Assembly: GCA_040401595.1 (NCBI GenBank) | Contig: JBBAOE010000012.1 | Location: 1-64,000, forward strand | DNA length: 64,000 nucleotides | From: RFPW01 sp040401595 | GTDB taxonomy: Bacteria > Pseudomonadota > Gammaproteobacteria > Burkholderiales > Burkholderiaceae_E | Reading direction: 5' to 3' | In this document: positions 57,268 to 64,000 of the stretch, in pieces | How the letters are laid out: every line of letters begins with the position of its first letter | Position numbering within the stretch: the stretch's first letter is position 1 | Program-made: the position numbers and the translations under genes | The notes under the pieces: model-generated | Told to the model about the DNA's origin: nothing | Databases searched by the model: none | The model's input: only the letters and a program-made list of their open reading frames with translations

Positions 57268-58221
57268 TCAGCCGCGAGCGATTCTGGGATCGAGAAAGGT
57301 TTGAATGATGTCGACGATCAGGTTCAGCAGCACAAAGAACATCGCCAGAATCAGGATCGTGCCCTGCAGGAGCGGCAGATCGCGTTGAAAGATTGCAGAA
57401 TTCAGAAGAAATCCGGTACCCGGCCAGGAGAAGACGGTCTCGATCAGAATGGAACCGCCCAGCAGATAGCCCAGTTGCAGGCCCATGACTGCGAGTGCTG
57501 TCGGCGCGGCATTCTTGACCACATGCAGAAAGATGCCCAGATTGGTCATTCCTTTCGCCCGCAGTCCAACGATAAATTCCTGATGCAGGATATCGCCCAC
57601 CAGCGCGCGCACGGTGCGGGCGATGATGCCCATCGGAATCACGCTCATGGTCAGCGCAGGCAGGACCAGATGCTGCATGTATTCAAGATTCCACTGCCAG
57701 TCACCCGATCCGCCGGGACCGGCGCCTCCGGGGGGCAGCCACATGAGCTGAGAGGAAAAAATGATGACGAGCACCATGCCTAACCAGTAGTGCGGGACAC
57801 TCACCCCAAGGACTGAAAGCATCGAGGCGAAGCGATCAACCCAGGAATGTTGAAAATAGCCGGCAACGAATCCGAACAGACAGCCCAGGAAAAAACCGAT
57901 CATCGTCGCGAACACGGCCAGCCGTAGTGTGTTGCCGACGGCTTTGAAGACTTCCTGTGCCACCGGACGACCACTCGCAATGGAGTTCCCGAGATCGCCC
58001 TGCAACGCGCGGCCAACCCAGGCCAGGAACTGCTCCGGGTAGCTGCGATCAAATCCGTAGAGCTCGCGCAGTTTGGCCTGGAGCTCGGCGGATGCGTCGG
58101 GCGGTAGGATGGAGACGAGCGGATCCCCCGGAGCCAGGTGCACCAGGGCAAAGCAAACGATCGAAACGCCCAGCATGATCGGCAGCGTGTAGAGCAGACG
58201 CTGCAGCAGGTAGTTCAGCAT
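57268..58221 (-). CDS. Oligopeptide ABC transporter permease (DppB type)
   Basis: A 317-residue membrane protein with about six helices: LLQRLLYTLPIMLGVSIVCFALVHLAPGDP is the diagnostic DppB/OppB opening, and GLRAKGMTNLGIFLHVVKNAAPTALAVMG is the EAA loop. It is the first permease gene of the operon and lies after an intercistronic stem-loop that separates it from the binding protein gene. Confidence 0.92.
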   Translation of the reverse strand: MLNYLLQRLLYTLPIMLGVSIVCFALVHLAPGDPLVSILPPDASAELQAKLRELYGFDRSYPEQFLAWVGRALQGDLGNSIASGRPVAQEVFKAVGNTLRLAVFATMIGFFLGCLFGFVAGYFQHSWVDRFASMLSVLGVSVPHYWLGMVLVIIFSSQLMWLPPGGAGPGGSGDWQWNLEYMQHLVLPALTMSVIPMGIIARTVRALVGDILHQEFIVGLRAKGMTNLGIFLHVVKNAAPTALAVMGLQLGYLLGGSILIETVFSWPGTGFLLNSAIFQRDLPLLQGTILILAMFFVLLNLIVDIIQTFLDPRIARG

Positions 58222-58276
58222 TCAGTCATCAAGGGCGAGGGAGGTTCATGCGGGAAATCAGGACAGCGCAGTCCTG

Positions 58277-58310
58277 ACCCCGCCGACCAGGCAAGCCCTG
58301 ACGGCGGGGT
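58277..58310 (-). other. Intercistronic stem-loop
   Basis: ACCCCGCCG (58277-58285) and CGGCGGGGT (58302-58310) form a 9-bp perfect stem with a 16-nt loop that contains a second short CAGG/CCTG hairpin. It sits between the binding protein gene and the permease genes on the same strand and lacks a U-tract. Such hairpins stabilise the upstream mRNA, allowing more binding protein than membrane components. Confidence 0.7.
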
Positions 58311-58323
58311 TGTTACCGAGGTT

Positions 58324-60012
58324 TTAGTCGATCGTCATGGTGGCGATGTCGATAAACCAGCTGCGGGGCTGGACAACGCCTTTGACCTTGGGGCTCATCG
58401 CCCGTGGGCCGACGTCATGGGCGATCCAGATGAAGGGTGCTTCCTCGACAATGCGGGCGTGCAGTTTTGCCAGTGCGGCGTCTCTGGGCTTTTCTTCGAA
58501 GCTGGTCCTTGCAGCCGCAATCAGCCCGTCAAATTCGGGATTGCCAAAGTAGCCCCAGTTGTTCGATACCGGCGGGAACGTTTTGGTGCTGGTAAATCGA
58601 ACCATGGCAAAAAATGGATCCATCGCCGCAAAGCTGACGTTGGTTGCCTGTGCACCGTTGGCTGAGGGATCTTTCGAGCCCTTGCGCCAGTTGGTGAACA
58701 GAGTGTTCCATTCAATGACATCGAACTGGATGTCGATGTGGCACTGCTTGAGCGACTGCTGAACGAATTCATTCATCGGCAGCGGCTGCATCTGCCCCGA
58801 ACCAGATGCTGAAATCTGGACCTTGGCCTTCATCGGCTTAGCAGCCGAATAGCCGGCTTCGGCCATCAGCTTGATGCCTGTGGCGACATCGTATTTGATG
58901 TCGAATTTCGGATCTCCCCACCACGGATGTCCTGGCGGAACCGTTCCTTTGGGTACCGCCATCAAACCACCGAGAAGCGTCTTGAGGCCTTCGCGGTCAA
59001 CACAGAGGTTGGCTGCATGGCGTACGCGCTTGTCCAGCCAGGGAGAGCCCTCTGCGAACGACAATTGCCACGGCCAGACATGGGGTTGGGCGTTGCTGTA
59101 GAGCTTGAAGTTGCGCTGGGTGATCTGCGGGATCGCATCGGGCGATGGGGCCTCAATCCAGTCCACCTGACCCGAGAGCAGGGCGGCCGTGCGGGCGTTG
59201 GCCTCTGGCATCGGCAGCATCACTACGCGATCAATTTTCGGCGTGCGTTTGGGATCCCAGTAGGCTTTGTTGGCAACGACTTCGAGACGCTCGCGAGCCA
59301 CGAACTTCGCCATCTTGAAGGGCCCGGTGCCCGACGCATCCGCGGCGAATGCGACCCATGCAGCTTTGGCACGCTCGGCCGGCGCACTGACGGAGGCCGG
59401 AACGGCCTTATTGAGTGCATCCCAATGGGCCGGTGAAGCCATAAAGAGATTGGTCAGATTGATCGGCAGGAAAGAGTCTGGCTCGCTCGTTGTCAGTTCA
59501 ACCGTCAGGTTGTCAATCTTGCGGGCGCTGCGCAGCGTCGGCATGCGCGAGGCGGTGACGCCGACCTGGCTGGGATCGAAATGCGGAGCATCCTTGTCCA
59601 AGACCTTTTCAACGTTCCAGACAACTGCGTCGGCAGTGAATGGCGAACCATCATGAAATTTGACACCAGGGCGCAACTTGAAGGTCCACTTCGTCTTATC
59701 CTGAGCGTTAACGCTCCAGGAAAGCGCCAGTCCCGGAATCAGAACGCTGGGGGCATCGGACTTGGACAGATCCCAATGCGTCAGCGCGTCGTACATCGGA
59801 ATGCCAGTGAACCGGTTGCCTTCGAAACCCTGGTCTGGCTGGCCGAGCGTCCGAGGAATATCAGCCGCGGTCATCGCGACCCGCAACACCTTTTCCTGGG
59901 CCAGCACTGCGCTGCTGCTCGCAAGCACCATCAATCCGATCAGGAGCTGATGCCGAAGCGGCCCAGTGACGGTCTTATCCTTGGATTCAAGTCGGTTTGC
60001 AAAAAAAGCCAT
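58324..60012 (-). CDS. Oligopeptide ABC transporter solute-binding protein (DppA type, SBP_bac_5)
   Basis: A 562-residue periplasmic protein. A signal peptide (LRHQLLIGLMVLASSSAVLAQ) precedes a family-5 binding fold: YDALTHWDLSKSDAPSVLIPGLALSWSVNAQDKTKWTFKLRPGVKFHDGSPFTADAVVWNVEKVLD, and the C-terminal LAKLHARIVEEAPFIWIAHD. Ligand not identifiable; peptides, opines or hydantoin derivatives are possible. The start ATG is 60012; the divergent racemase gene begins at 60164. Confidence 0.92.
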   Translation of the reverse strand: MAFFANRLESKDKTVTGPLRHQLLIGLMVLASSSAVLAQEKVLRVAMTAADIPRTLGQPDQGFEGNRFTGIPMYDALTHWDLSKSDAPSVLIPGLALSWSVNAQDKTKWTFKLRPGVKFHDGSPFTADAVVWNVEKVLDKDAPHFDPSQVGVTASRMPTLRSARKIDNLTVELTTSEPDSFLPINLTNLFMASPAHWDALNKAVPASVSAPAERAKAAWVAFAADASGTGPFKMAKFVARERLEVVANKAYWDPKRTPKIDRVVMLPMPEANARTAALLSGQVDWIEAPSPDAIPQITQRNFKLYSNAQPHVWPWQLSFAEGSPWLDKRVRHAANLCVDREGLKTLLGGLMAVPKGTVPPGHPWWGDPKFDIKYDVATGIKLMAEAGYSAAKPMKAKVQISASGSGQMQPLPMNEFVQQSLKQCHIDIQFDVIEWNTLFTNWRKGSKDPSANGAQATNVSFAAMDPFFAMVRFTSTKTFPPVSNNWGYFGNPEFDGLIAAARTSFEEKPRDAALAKLHARIVEEAPFIWIAHDVGPRAMSPKVKGVVQPRSWFIDIATMTID

Positions 60013-60028
60013 AAGGTCTCCAAATTGG

Positions 60029-60141
60029 CTGATTTATCGATCAGGGCAACATTGTGCAAAGCTCATGCCATGCTTGCGAATCCACAGATGTTCTGGATTG
60101 CGCACCGCATTGGTGCTGAATTTTGAATGATACTGAATCAT
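60029..60141. promoter_or_regulatory. Divergent region with two TGAT/ATCA dyads
   Basis: CTGAT-N6-ATCAG (60029-60044) and ATGAT-N5-ATCAT (60127-60141) lie in the 151-bp region between the binding protein and the racemase. The similar half sites may be two operators for one regulator, but this is a pattern read by eye only. Confidence 0.35.
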
Positions 60142-60163
60142 GCACCGTTCAAGGGAGGTACTG

Positions 60164-60913
60164 ATGAACTCTATTCTCGTGATTAACCCGAATACGACCG
60201 AATCCATGACCGCCGCGATAGGACTGGCTGCCAGGAACTGTGCAGGTCCTGGGTTTGAAATCGTGGCAGTTCAGCCGAGTTTTGGCCCACGCTCGATTGA
60301 GGGGCATTTTGACGAGGCGATCGCGGCGGCAGGCGTTGCTGAACAGGTGCGCGCGCACGCTGCGATGTCGTTGGCGGGGGTTGTCATTGCCTGTTTTGGC
60401 GACCCTGGTCTGGATGCGGCACGTGAGGCCACGACTGCACCGGTATTGGGCATTGCCGAAGCCGCTTTTCATGCCGCGAGCATGCTGGCGACGGGTTTTT
60501 CGGTGGTCACAACGATGACCCGGACCTGCATCCTGGCGGAACGATTGGTCCAGCGCTACGGGTTCGAGCGGCAGTGCCGCGGTATCCATGGGACCGATAT
60601 CCCGGTGCTCGCGCTCGAAGCAGATCCGCAGCGGGTCCTGGATATCTTGGAAGACAGCGCTCGTGAGGCCCTATCGCGGGATCGTAGTGGCGCGATTGTG
60701 CTCGGATGCGCTGGGATGGCTTCTCAGTGCCGCGCGCTGCAGGAGCGATTGGGCGTCCCGGTGATTGACGGCGTCGCGGTCGCGGTCAAATGGATTGAGG
60801 CGCTGGCGAGTCTGAATTTGCACACCAGCAAGCGGGGCGACTACGCGGCACCTCTACCGAAGGAATATATCGGATGGTCAGCGCCGCTCGGTTGGCCTGC
60901 GGTCGGTCAATGA
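60164..60913 (+). CDS. Asp/Glu/hydantoin racemase
   Basis: A 249-residue racemase. The N-terminus MNSILVINPNTTESMT is diagnostic of the hydantoin racemase group; two catalytic cysteines are visible, C77 (VVIACFGDPG) and C182 (IVLGCAGMA). These proteins racemise 5-substituted hydantoins or related compounds so that stereospecific hydrolases can use both isomers. ATG 60164 follows a strong GGGAGG; an upstream in-frame ATG at 60140 lacks one. It is divergent from the ABC importer operon. Confidence 0.9.
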   Translation: MNSILVINPNTTESMTAAIGLAARNCAGPGFEIVAVQPSFGPRSIEGHFDEAIAAAGVAEQVRAHAAMSLAGVVIACFGDPGLDAAREATTAPVLGIAEAAFHAASMLATGFSVVTTMTRTCILAERLVQRYGFERQCRGIHGTDIPVLALEADPQRVLDILEDSAREALSRDRSGAIVLGCAGMASQCRALQERLGVPVIDGVAVAVKWIEALASLNLHTSKRGDYAAPLPKEYIGWSAPLGWPAVGQ

Positions 60914-60934
60914 ACGGACGGCGGGAGCAGGAGG

Positions 60935-62368
60935 CTAGGCCATCCGCTGTGATGAACCCTGATCGAGGCTTCGCAGGCGCATGACCAGCCCCACCGGCAT
61001 CATGGTGAACGACAGCAGTTCCTCGGGATCATTGCCGTCGCTGGTGCTGACCTGCAACAGGTCGAAGTGACCCAGCAGAACCGTCATCGCGATCTTCATT
61101 TCCAGCATGGCGAGGTAGCGTCCCGGGCAGATTCGGGGGCCCGCGCCAAATGGCATTGAAATCCGTTTGGCGGTATTGGGCTCCTCAAGCCAGCGCTGCG
61201 GCTTGAACTGCATGGCCTGTGTGACGAGGTCCTCGCGCAGGCCGTCGCTGCGTAACAGATTGATCACCACCGTCCCGGCGGGCACTTCGATATCGCTGAT
61301 GATGGTTCGGCGGCTTGCCTGCAGGGGCAACTGGGGCGCGACCGGTTTGAGTCGCATGGTTTCGTGGATGCAGGCTTCGAGAAACACCAGACGGGACAGT
61401 TCGTCGAGGCTGGGCTGGGTGCAGTCGGATACGGTCGCTCGGACCTCCTGCGCGGCCTGACGCAGGACGTCCGGGTTTTTCCACAGCAGGTGAATCATCC
61501 AGGCGATGGTATTGGCCGTCGTATCTTCACCGGCAAGCAGCATGGTCAAAACGTTGCCGGCGACTTGCTCGTCATCAATGCCACTGCCTTCGCGATCCGC
61601 AGCGGCGATCATGGCCTCCAGGAGATTGGCGGGATGTTCGCGCAAGGAGGGCTGGGCATTGAGCCGTGCGCGGGCCTCGTTGATGAACTCGGTGACCGCG
61701 AGGTTGACCTGAATCATGCTGCGCTTGAGTTCCCGATCGGCTTTGGAGGGAAAATAACGCCAGACGGGGAAGGGGGCTGTGATGCGCCGAAAGAGGGCTG
61801 GGAAAATCTTGTCCAGGTGCTGCTGAATGACGTCCTCGCCCGATTCCAGCGTATTGACCTGAGCCCCGAATGCCAGTCCGGCGATGGTGTCTACGGTAAA
61901 CCGCATCAGGTCGGATTGCAGGTCGATGGTGCGCTGCGCATTCGCTGCAATTTCCCAGCGCCGGGTTAGCCGCCCAGCGACCTGGAGCAAGGATGGAAAA
62001 TAGCGTCGCACATGGGTCGGATCGAATCCGGACATGACCATGCGCCGCTGGCGCAGCCACTCCGGCCCGTTGGCTCCGAAAACACCGGGTTTCATGCCCA
62101 TTTCGAGCCCCACCAGGCGCAGGCGGGCTGTTCGTTCGAATCCGTCGGGGCGATCTCGCAGAATCCCGGCGATGGCCCGGTGATCAGAAACGACCAGAAT
62201 CCGATGACGACCGATCCTGAGCTGAAAGTAGGGCCCGAATTCGTGGCGCCACGCTTCCAGCTGGCGGTGAATCTGCCCCGACCGGATCTGCAGCGTATTG
62301 CCCAGCAGCGGCAGACCCCGCGGGCCCGGCAGGTCTTTGAGTTTGCGCGGGCCGCCCCCGGAAGGCAT
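60935..62368 (-). CDS. Cytochrome P450
   Basis: A P450 monooxygenase of about 477 residues from ATG 62368. Landmarks: the oxygen-binding I-helix AGEDTT, the K-helix ETMR, and the heme-binding FGAGPRICPGRYLA with cysteine at about residue 414. The N-terminus (LPGPRGLPLLGN) is typical of class II-like soluble enzymes; no transmembrane anchor. An in-frame TTG at 62416 would add 16 residues (Thr/Ser-rich); neither start has a good ribosome site. The physiological substrate and redox partners are unknown. It is divergent from the pirin gene. Confidence 0.88.
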   Translation of the reverse strand: MPSGGGPRKLKDLPGPRGLPLLGNTLQIRSGQIHRQLEAWRHEFGPYFQLRIGRHRILVVSDHRAIAGILRDRPDGFERTARLRLVGLEMGMKPGVFGANGPEWLRQRRMVMSGFDPTHVRRYFPSLLQVAGRLTRRWEIAANAQRTIDLQSDLMRFTVDTIAGLAFGAQVNTLESGEDVIQQHLDKIFPALFRRITAPFPVWRYFPSKADRELKRSMIQVNLAVTEFINEARARLNAQPSLREHPANLLEAMIAAADREGSGIDDEQVAGNVLTMLLAGEDTTANTIAWMIHLLWKNPDVLRQAAQEVRATVSDCTQPSLDELSRLVFLEACIHETMRLKPVAPQLPLQASRRTIISDIEVPAGTVVINLLRSDGLREDLVTQAMQFKPQRWLEEPNTAKRISMPFGAGPRICPGRYLAMLEMKIAMTVLLGHFDLLQVSTSDGNDPEELLSFTMMPVGLVMRLRSLDQGSSQRMA

Positions 62369-62477
62369 GGTGCTGGTGTCGGAGCGGTTCTCGGTGCTTG
62401 CAGTGGTCAAGGTCAATCTCGAAGTGGGTGGCGGATTCTTCGGCTATTGTGCAAATGATGCCTTGAAGGGGACACCT

Positions 62478-63356
62478 ATGCTTGTTCGATCACTAAAGCG
62501 CGTTATCCCGTCGGTTGCGACCTCGGATGGTGCTGGGGTCAAGCTGCGCCGCAGTCTCGGTTCAGTCCGCGGCCTGTACCACGACCCATTTCTGATGCTT
62601 GATGAGTTTTATTCTGATATTCCGGACGAGTATCTGGCCGGCTTCCCGTCCCATCCGCACCGTGGGTTCGAGACGGTGACGTACATGCTCGATGGGCGCC
62701 TGCGTCATGAAGATAATGGCGGGAACACCGGAGATCTCGGACCCGGCGATGTGCAGTGGATGACGGCTGCGGGCGGCATCATTCATTCTGAAATGCCGCA
62801 ACAGACCTCGGGGCGGATGCGCGGATTCCAGCTTTGGCTCAACCTGCCCGCCCGGGAGAAGATGAAGCCGGCTTCGTATTGCGACATCCCGTCCGCAAAA
62901 ATCCCGGTGGTATCCGCTGGTGAGGGTGTGCGGGTCAAGGTGATCGCCGGTACGCTCCTGCAGGCCGACGCTGCTTTCCCCGGGCCCATTCAGGGGCACT
63001 CGACAGCGCCCCTGTTCTTTGATCTTTGGCTCGAGCCGGGTGCCATCTTCGAGGCGCCCTTGCCAGCGGATCATCAGGCTTTTCTCTACGCTTATGAAGG
63101 TGCGGCCTGGGTCGGGCGCGAGAAAACGGCATTACCCAACCGGGCGGCCGGCCTGTTGTCAGCGGGCGACCTCATTTGTGTCGGGGCCAGCGAATCAGGT
63201 GCCCGGGTCCTGTTGCTCGCGGCACATGCACTGGGCGAGCCGGTGGTTCAGTACGGCCCCTTCGTCATGAATACCCAAGAAGAACTGGAGCAGGCCGTCA
63301 CCGATTTTCAGTCCGGTGTTTTTAAGCATGCGCCTGTTGAGCGGATCCGGATCTGA
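62478..63356 (+). CDS. Pirin family protein
   Basis: A 292-residue bicupin. Metal ligands as in pirin are seen: H59 and H61 (FPSHPHRG), H103 and E105 (IIHSEMP). The C-terminal pirin domain (HQAFLYAYEGAAWVG) follows. Pirins are Fe- or Mn-binding proteins, some with quercetin 2,3-dioxygenase activity and others acting as regulators. The start ATG 62478 has an AAGGGG site; longer frames upstream would overlap the P450 start. A membrane protein follows one base after its stop. Confidence 0.88.
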   Translation: MLVRSLKRVIPSVATSDGAGVKLRRSLGSVRGLYHDPFLMLDEFYSDIPDEYLAGFPSHPHRGFETVTYMLDGRLRHEDNGGNTGDLGPGDVQWMTAAGGIIHSEMPQQTSGRMRGFQLWLNLPAREKMKPASYCDIPSAKIPVVSAGEGVRVKVIAGTLLQADAAFPGPIQGHSTAPLFFDLWLEPGAIFEAPLPADHQAFLYAYEGAAWVGREKTALPNRAAGLLSAGDLICVGASESGARVLLLAAHALGEPVVQYGPFVMNTQEELEQAVTDFQSGVFKHAPVERIRI

Positions 63357-63357
63357 G

Positions 63358-63849
63358 ATGCAGGATTTTCGTCCCAAGGATGTCGATCAATGGCCGGTCT
63401 TCGGAGGCTTGTACTCGGTGGCTGCGGCTGACCTGGGCAAACTGTTCCGGCGCTTCGATGTGTGCCGGGTGGCGCCCGGAACCCTCTATGAAAAACTCAG
63501 TGCCGAGTTGTTCTTCGTGATCGCAGGCTTGTATCCGTTCTCGCTCCTGGGCAGCCAACCCGTTGGGCAGTCGTTGATCGCGCTGACCCCGGATTACGCC
63601 TTGCTGATCGCGATCCGGCACTTCCTGTTCGTTCGGCGAACCCGTCTCGGCAAGGCACTGGTAGGACTGGGCGTCCTGATCGATCTGAGCTTTACAGCGT
63701 TCTTTGTGATCGACCCGGCGTTCACAGGCTATGACCGGGGACTGGCAATGGTCCAGTCCCTGACCTGGTTACTGTTCGGGATCACAACCTATCGGATCGA
63801 TCAACGGATCGTCACCCAGGGTACTTCGAGCCAGTTGTCCGAACGATGA
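63358..63849 (+). CDS. Small membrane protein of unknown function
   Basis: A 163-residue protein with a soluble N-terminus and about three hydrophobic helices (AELFFVIAGLYPFSLLG, ALVGLGVLIDLSFTAFFVI, MVQSLTWLLFGITTYRI). I do not recognise a family. It starts one base after the pirin stop, so it is likely co-transcribed. Its 3' end overlaps the convergent gene by 49 bp. Confidence 0.7.
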   Translation: MQDFRPKDVDQWPVFGGLYSVAAADLGKLFRRFDVCRVAPGTLYEKLSAELFFVIAGLYPFSLLGSQPVGQSLIALTPDYALLIAIRHFLFVRRTRLGKALVGLGVLIDLSFTAFFVIDPAFTGYDRGLAMVQSLTWLLFGITTYRIDQRIVTQGTSSQLSER

Positions 63850-64000
63850 ACTGCTTCGATATTGGTTCGTGCGGCCCAGGCAATGATCTGGCGGTGCAGG
63901 GGGATCAGGTGGACCTGAGCGGCGTAATCGCGCAACGCGCTCTTGACCAGCTCCTCGCGTTTCCGGGGATCGGCTTCTGAACTCGACGCCGCAGCCATCG
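63801..64000 (-). CDS. Peptide ABC transporter solute-binding protein, C-terminal fragment (cut by window end)
   Basis: The visible 65 codons end at the stop at 63801-63803. They read EELVKSALRDYAAQVHLIPLHRQIIAWAARTNIEAVHRSDN, which matches the C-terminus of SBP_bac_5 peptide-binding proteins (the IPLHRQIIAWAAR pattern). The gene continues beyond 64000 upstream on the minus strand. It is a second, separate DppA-like gene in the region. It overlaps the membrane protein gene by 49 bp. Confidence 0.75.
   Translation of the reverse strand, partial: MAAASSSEADPRKREELVKSALRDYAAQVHLIPLHRQIIAWAARTNIEAVHRSDNWLEVPWVTIR

Noticed and set aside
1..64000. CRISPR arrays, tRNA or rRNA genes, insertion sequences and phage genes
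   Set aside because: I found no spaced repeats of CRISPR form, no cloverleaf with CCA-type end, and no transposase or integrase motif. The tandem repeats are too short and unspaced.

Overview
The window is 64 kb of GC-rich, densely coding, chromosomal-type DNA from a betaproteobacterium, most probably a member of the Burkholderiales. I infer this from gene families rather than from a marker gene: an orphan Bug/TctC solute-binding protein, an OFA-type and a YbfB/YjiJ-type MFS transporter, DUF2889, SYLF, DUF4136, surface-adhesin-E-like proteins and a minimal Csu pilus. I see no rRNA, tRNA, CRISPR array, integrase, transposase or phage gene. A run of exactly 100 N (46267-46366) marks a scaffold gap.

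Layout. (1) 0-2 kb: a secreted small protein and an MFS carrier. (2) 2-13 kb: an amino-acid-type ABC binding protein, a double-domain HxlR regulator and, divergent from it, a tightly coupled seven-gene operon. It encodes a CoxG-crotonase fusion, the FAD, 2Fe-2S and molybdopterin subunits of a xanthine-dehydrogenase-family hydroxylase, a metallo-beta-lactamase-fold lactonase-like enzyme, an SDR-like protein and a CoA ligase. This looks like a catabolic pathway for an unidentified cyclic or aromatic carboxylic substrate, and two of its enzymes lack the canonical catalytic residues of their families. (3) 13-20 kb: a glutathione transferase, short repeats, DUF2889, and two very large lipoprotein hydrolases (DUF6351 and Abhydrolase_10 types) behind a strongly dyad-symmetric AT-rich promoter region. 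(4) 20-33 kb: housekeeping and stress genes (thioesterase, two MFS carriers, DbpA helicase, small lipoproteins, an HIBYL-CoA-hydrolase-like crotonase, BON and DUF5670 proteins, a flavin monooxygenase with an N-terminal SnoaL-like domain, SRAP/YedK, SYLF, a histidine phosphatase). (5) 33-36 kb: a Bug-type binding protein translationally coupled to an acyl-CoA ligase. (6) 36-46 kb: Nudix, homocysteine synthase (MetY), alpha/beta hydrolase, Tat-exported amidase, PurT, gamma-glutamyltransferase, TrpB2 and a PcaD-like lactonase. (7) 46-51.5 kb: a FrnE/DsbA-like protein and a four-gene chaperone-usher (Csu-type) pilus operon. (8) 51.6-61 kb: a cluster for uptake and hydrolysis of N-carbamoyl, hydantoin-like or peptide compounds (N-carbamoylase, amidase, five-gene oligopeptide ABC transporter, Asp/Glu/hydantoin racemase). 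(9) 61-64 kb: cytochrome P450, pirin, a small membrane protein, and the 3' end of a second peptide-binding protein cut by the window edge.

How the genes work together. Regions 2, 5 and 8 repeat one design: a periplasmic binding protein or ABC importer next to CoA ligases or hydrolases that would process the imported compound. That fits an oligotrophic scavenger of organic acids and amides. A second theme is short in-frame tandem duplication (12-bp units at three places, plus 15-bp and 16-bp units), which has altered at least a pilin signal peptide, a transporter loop and an SRAP protein.
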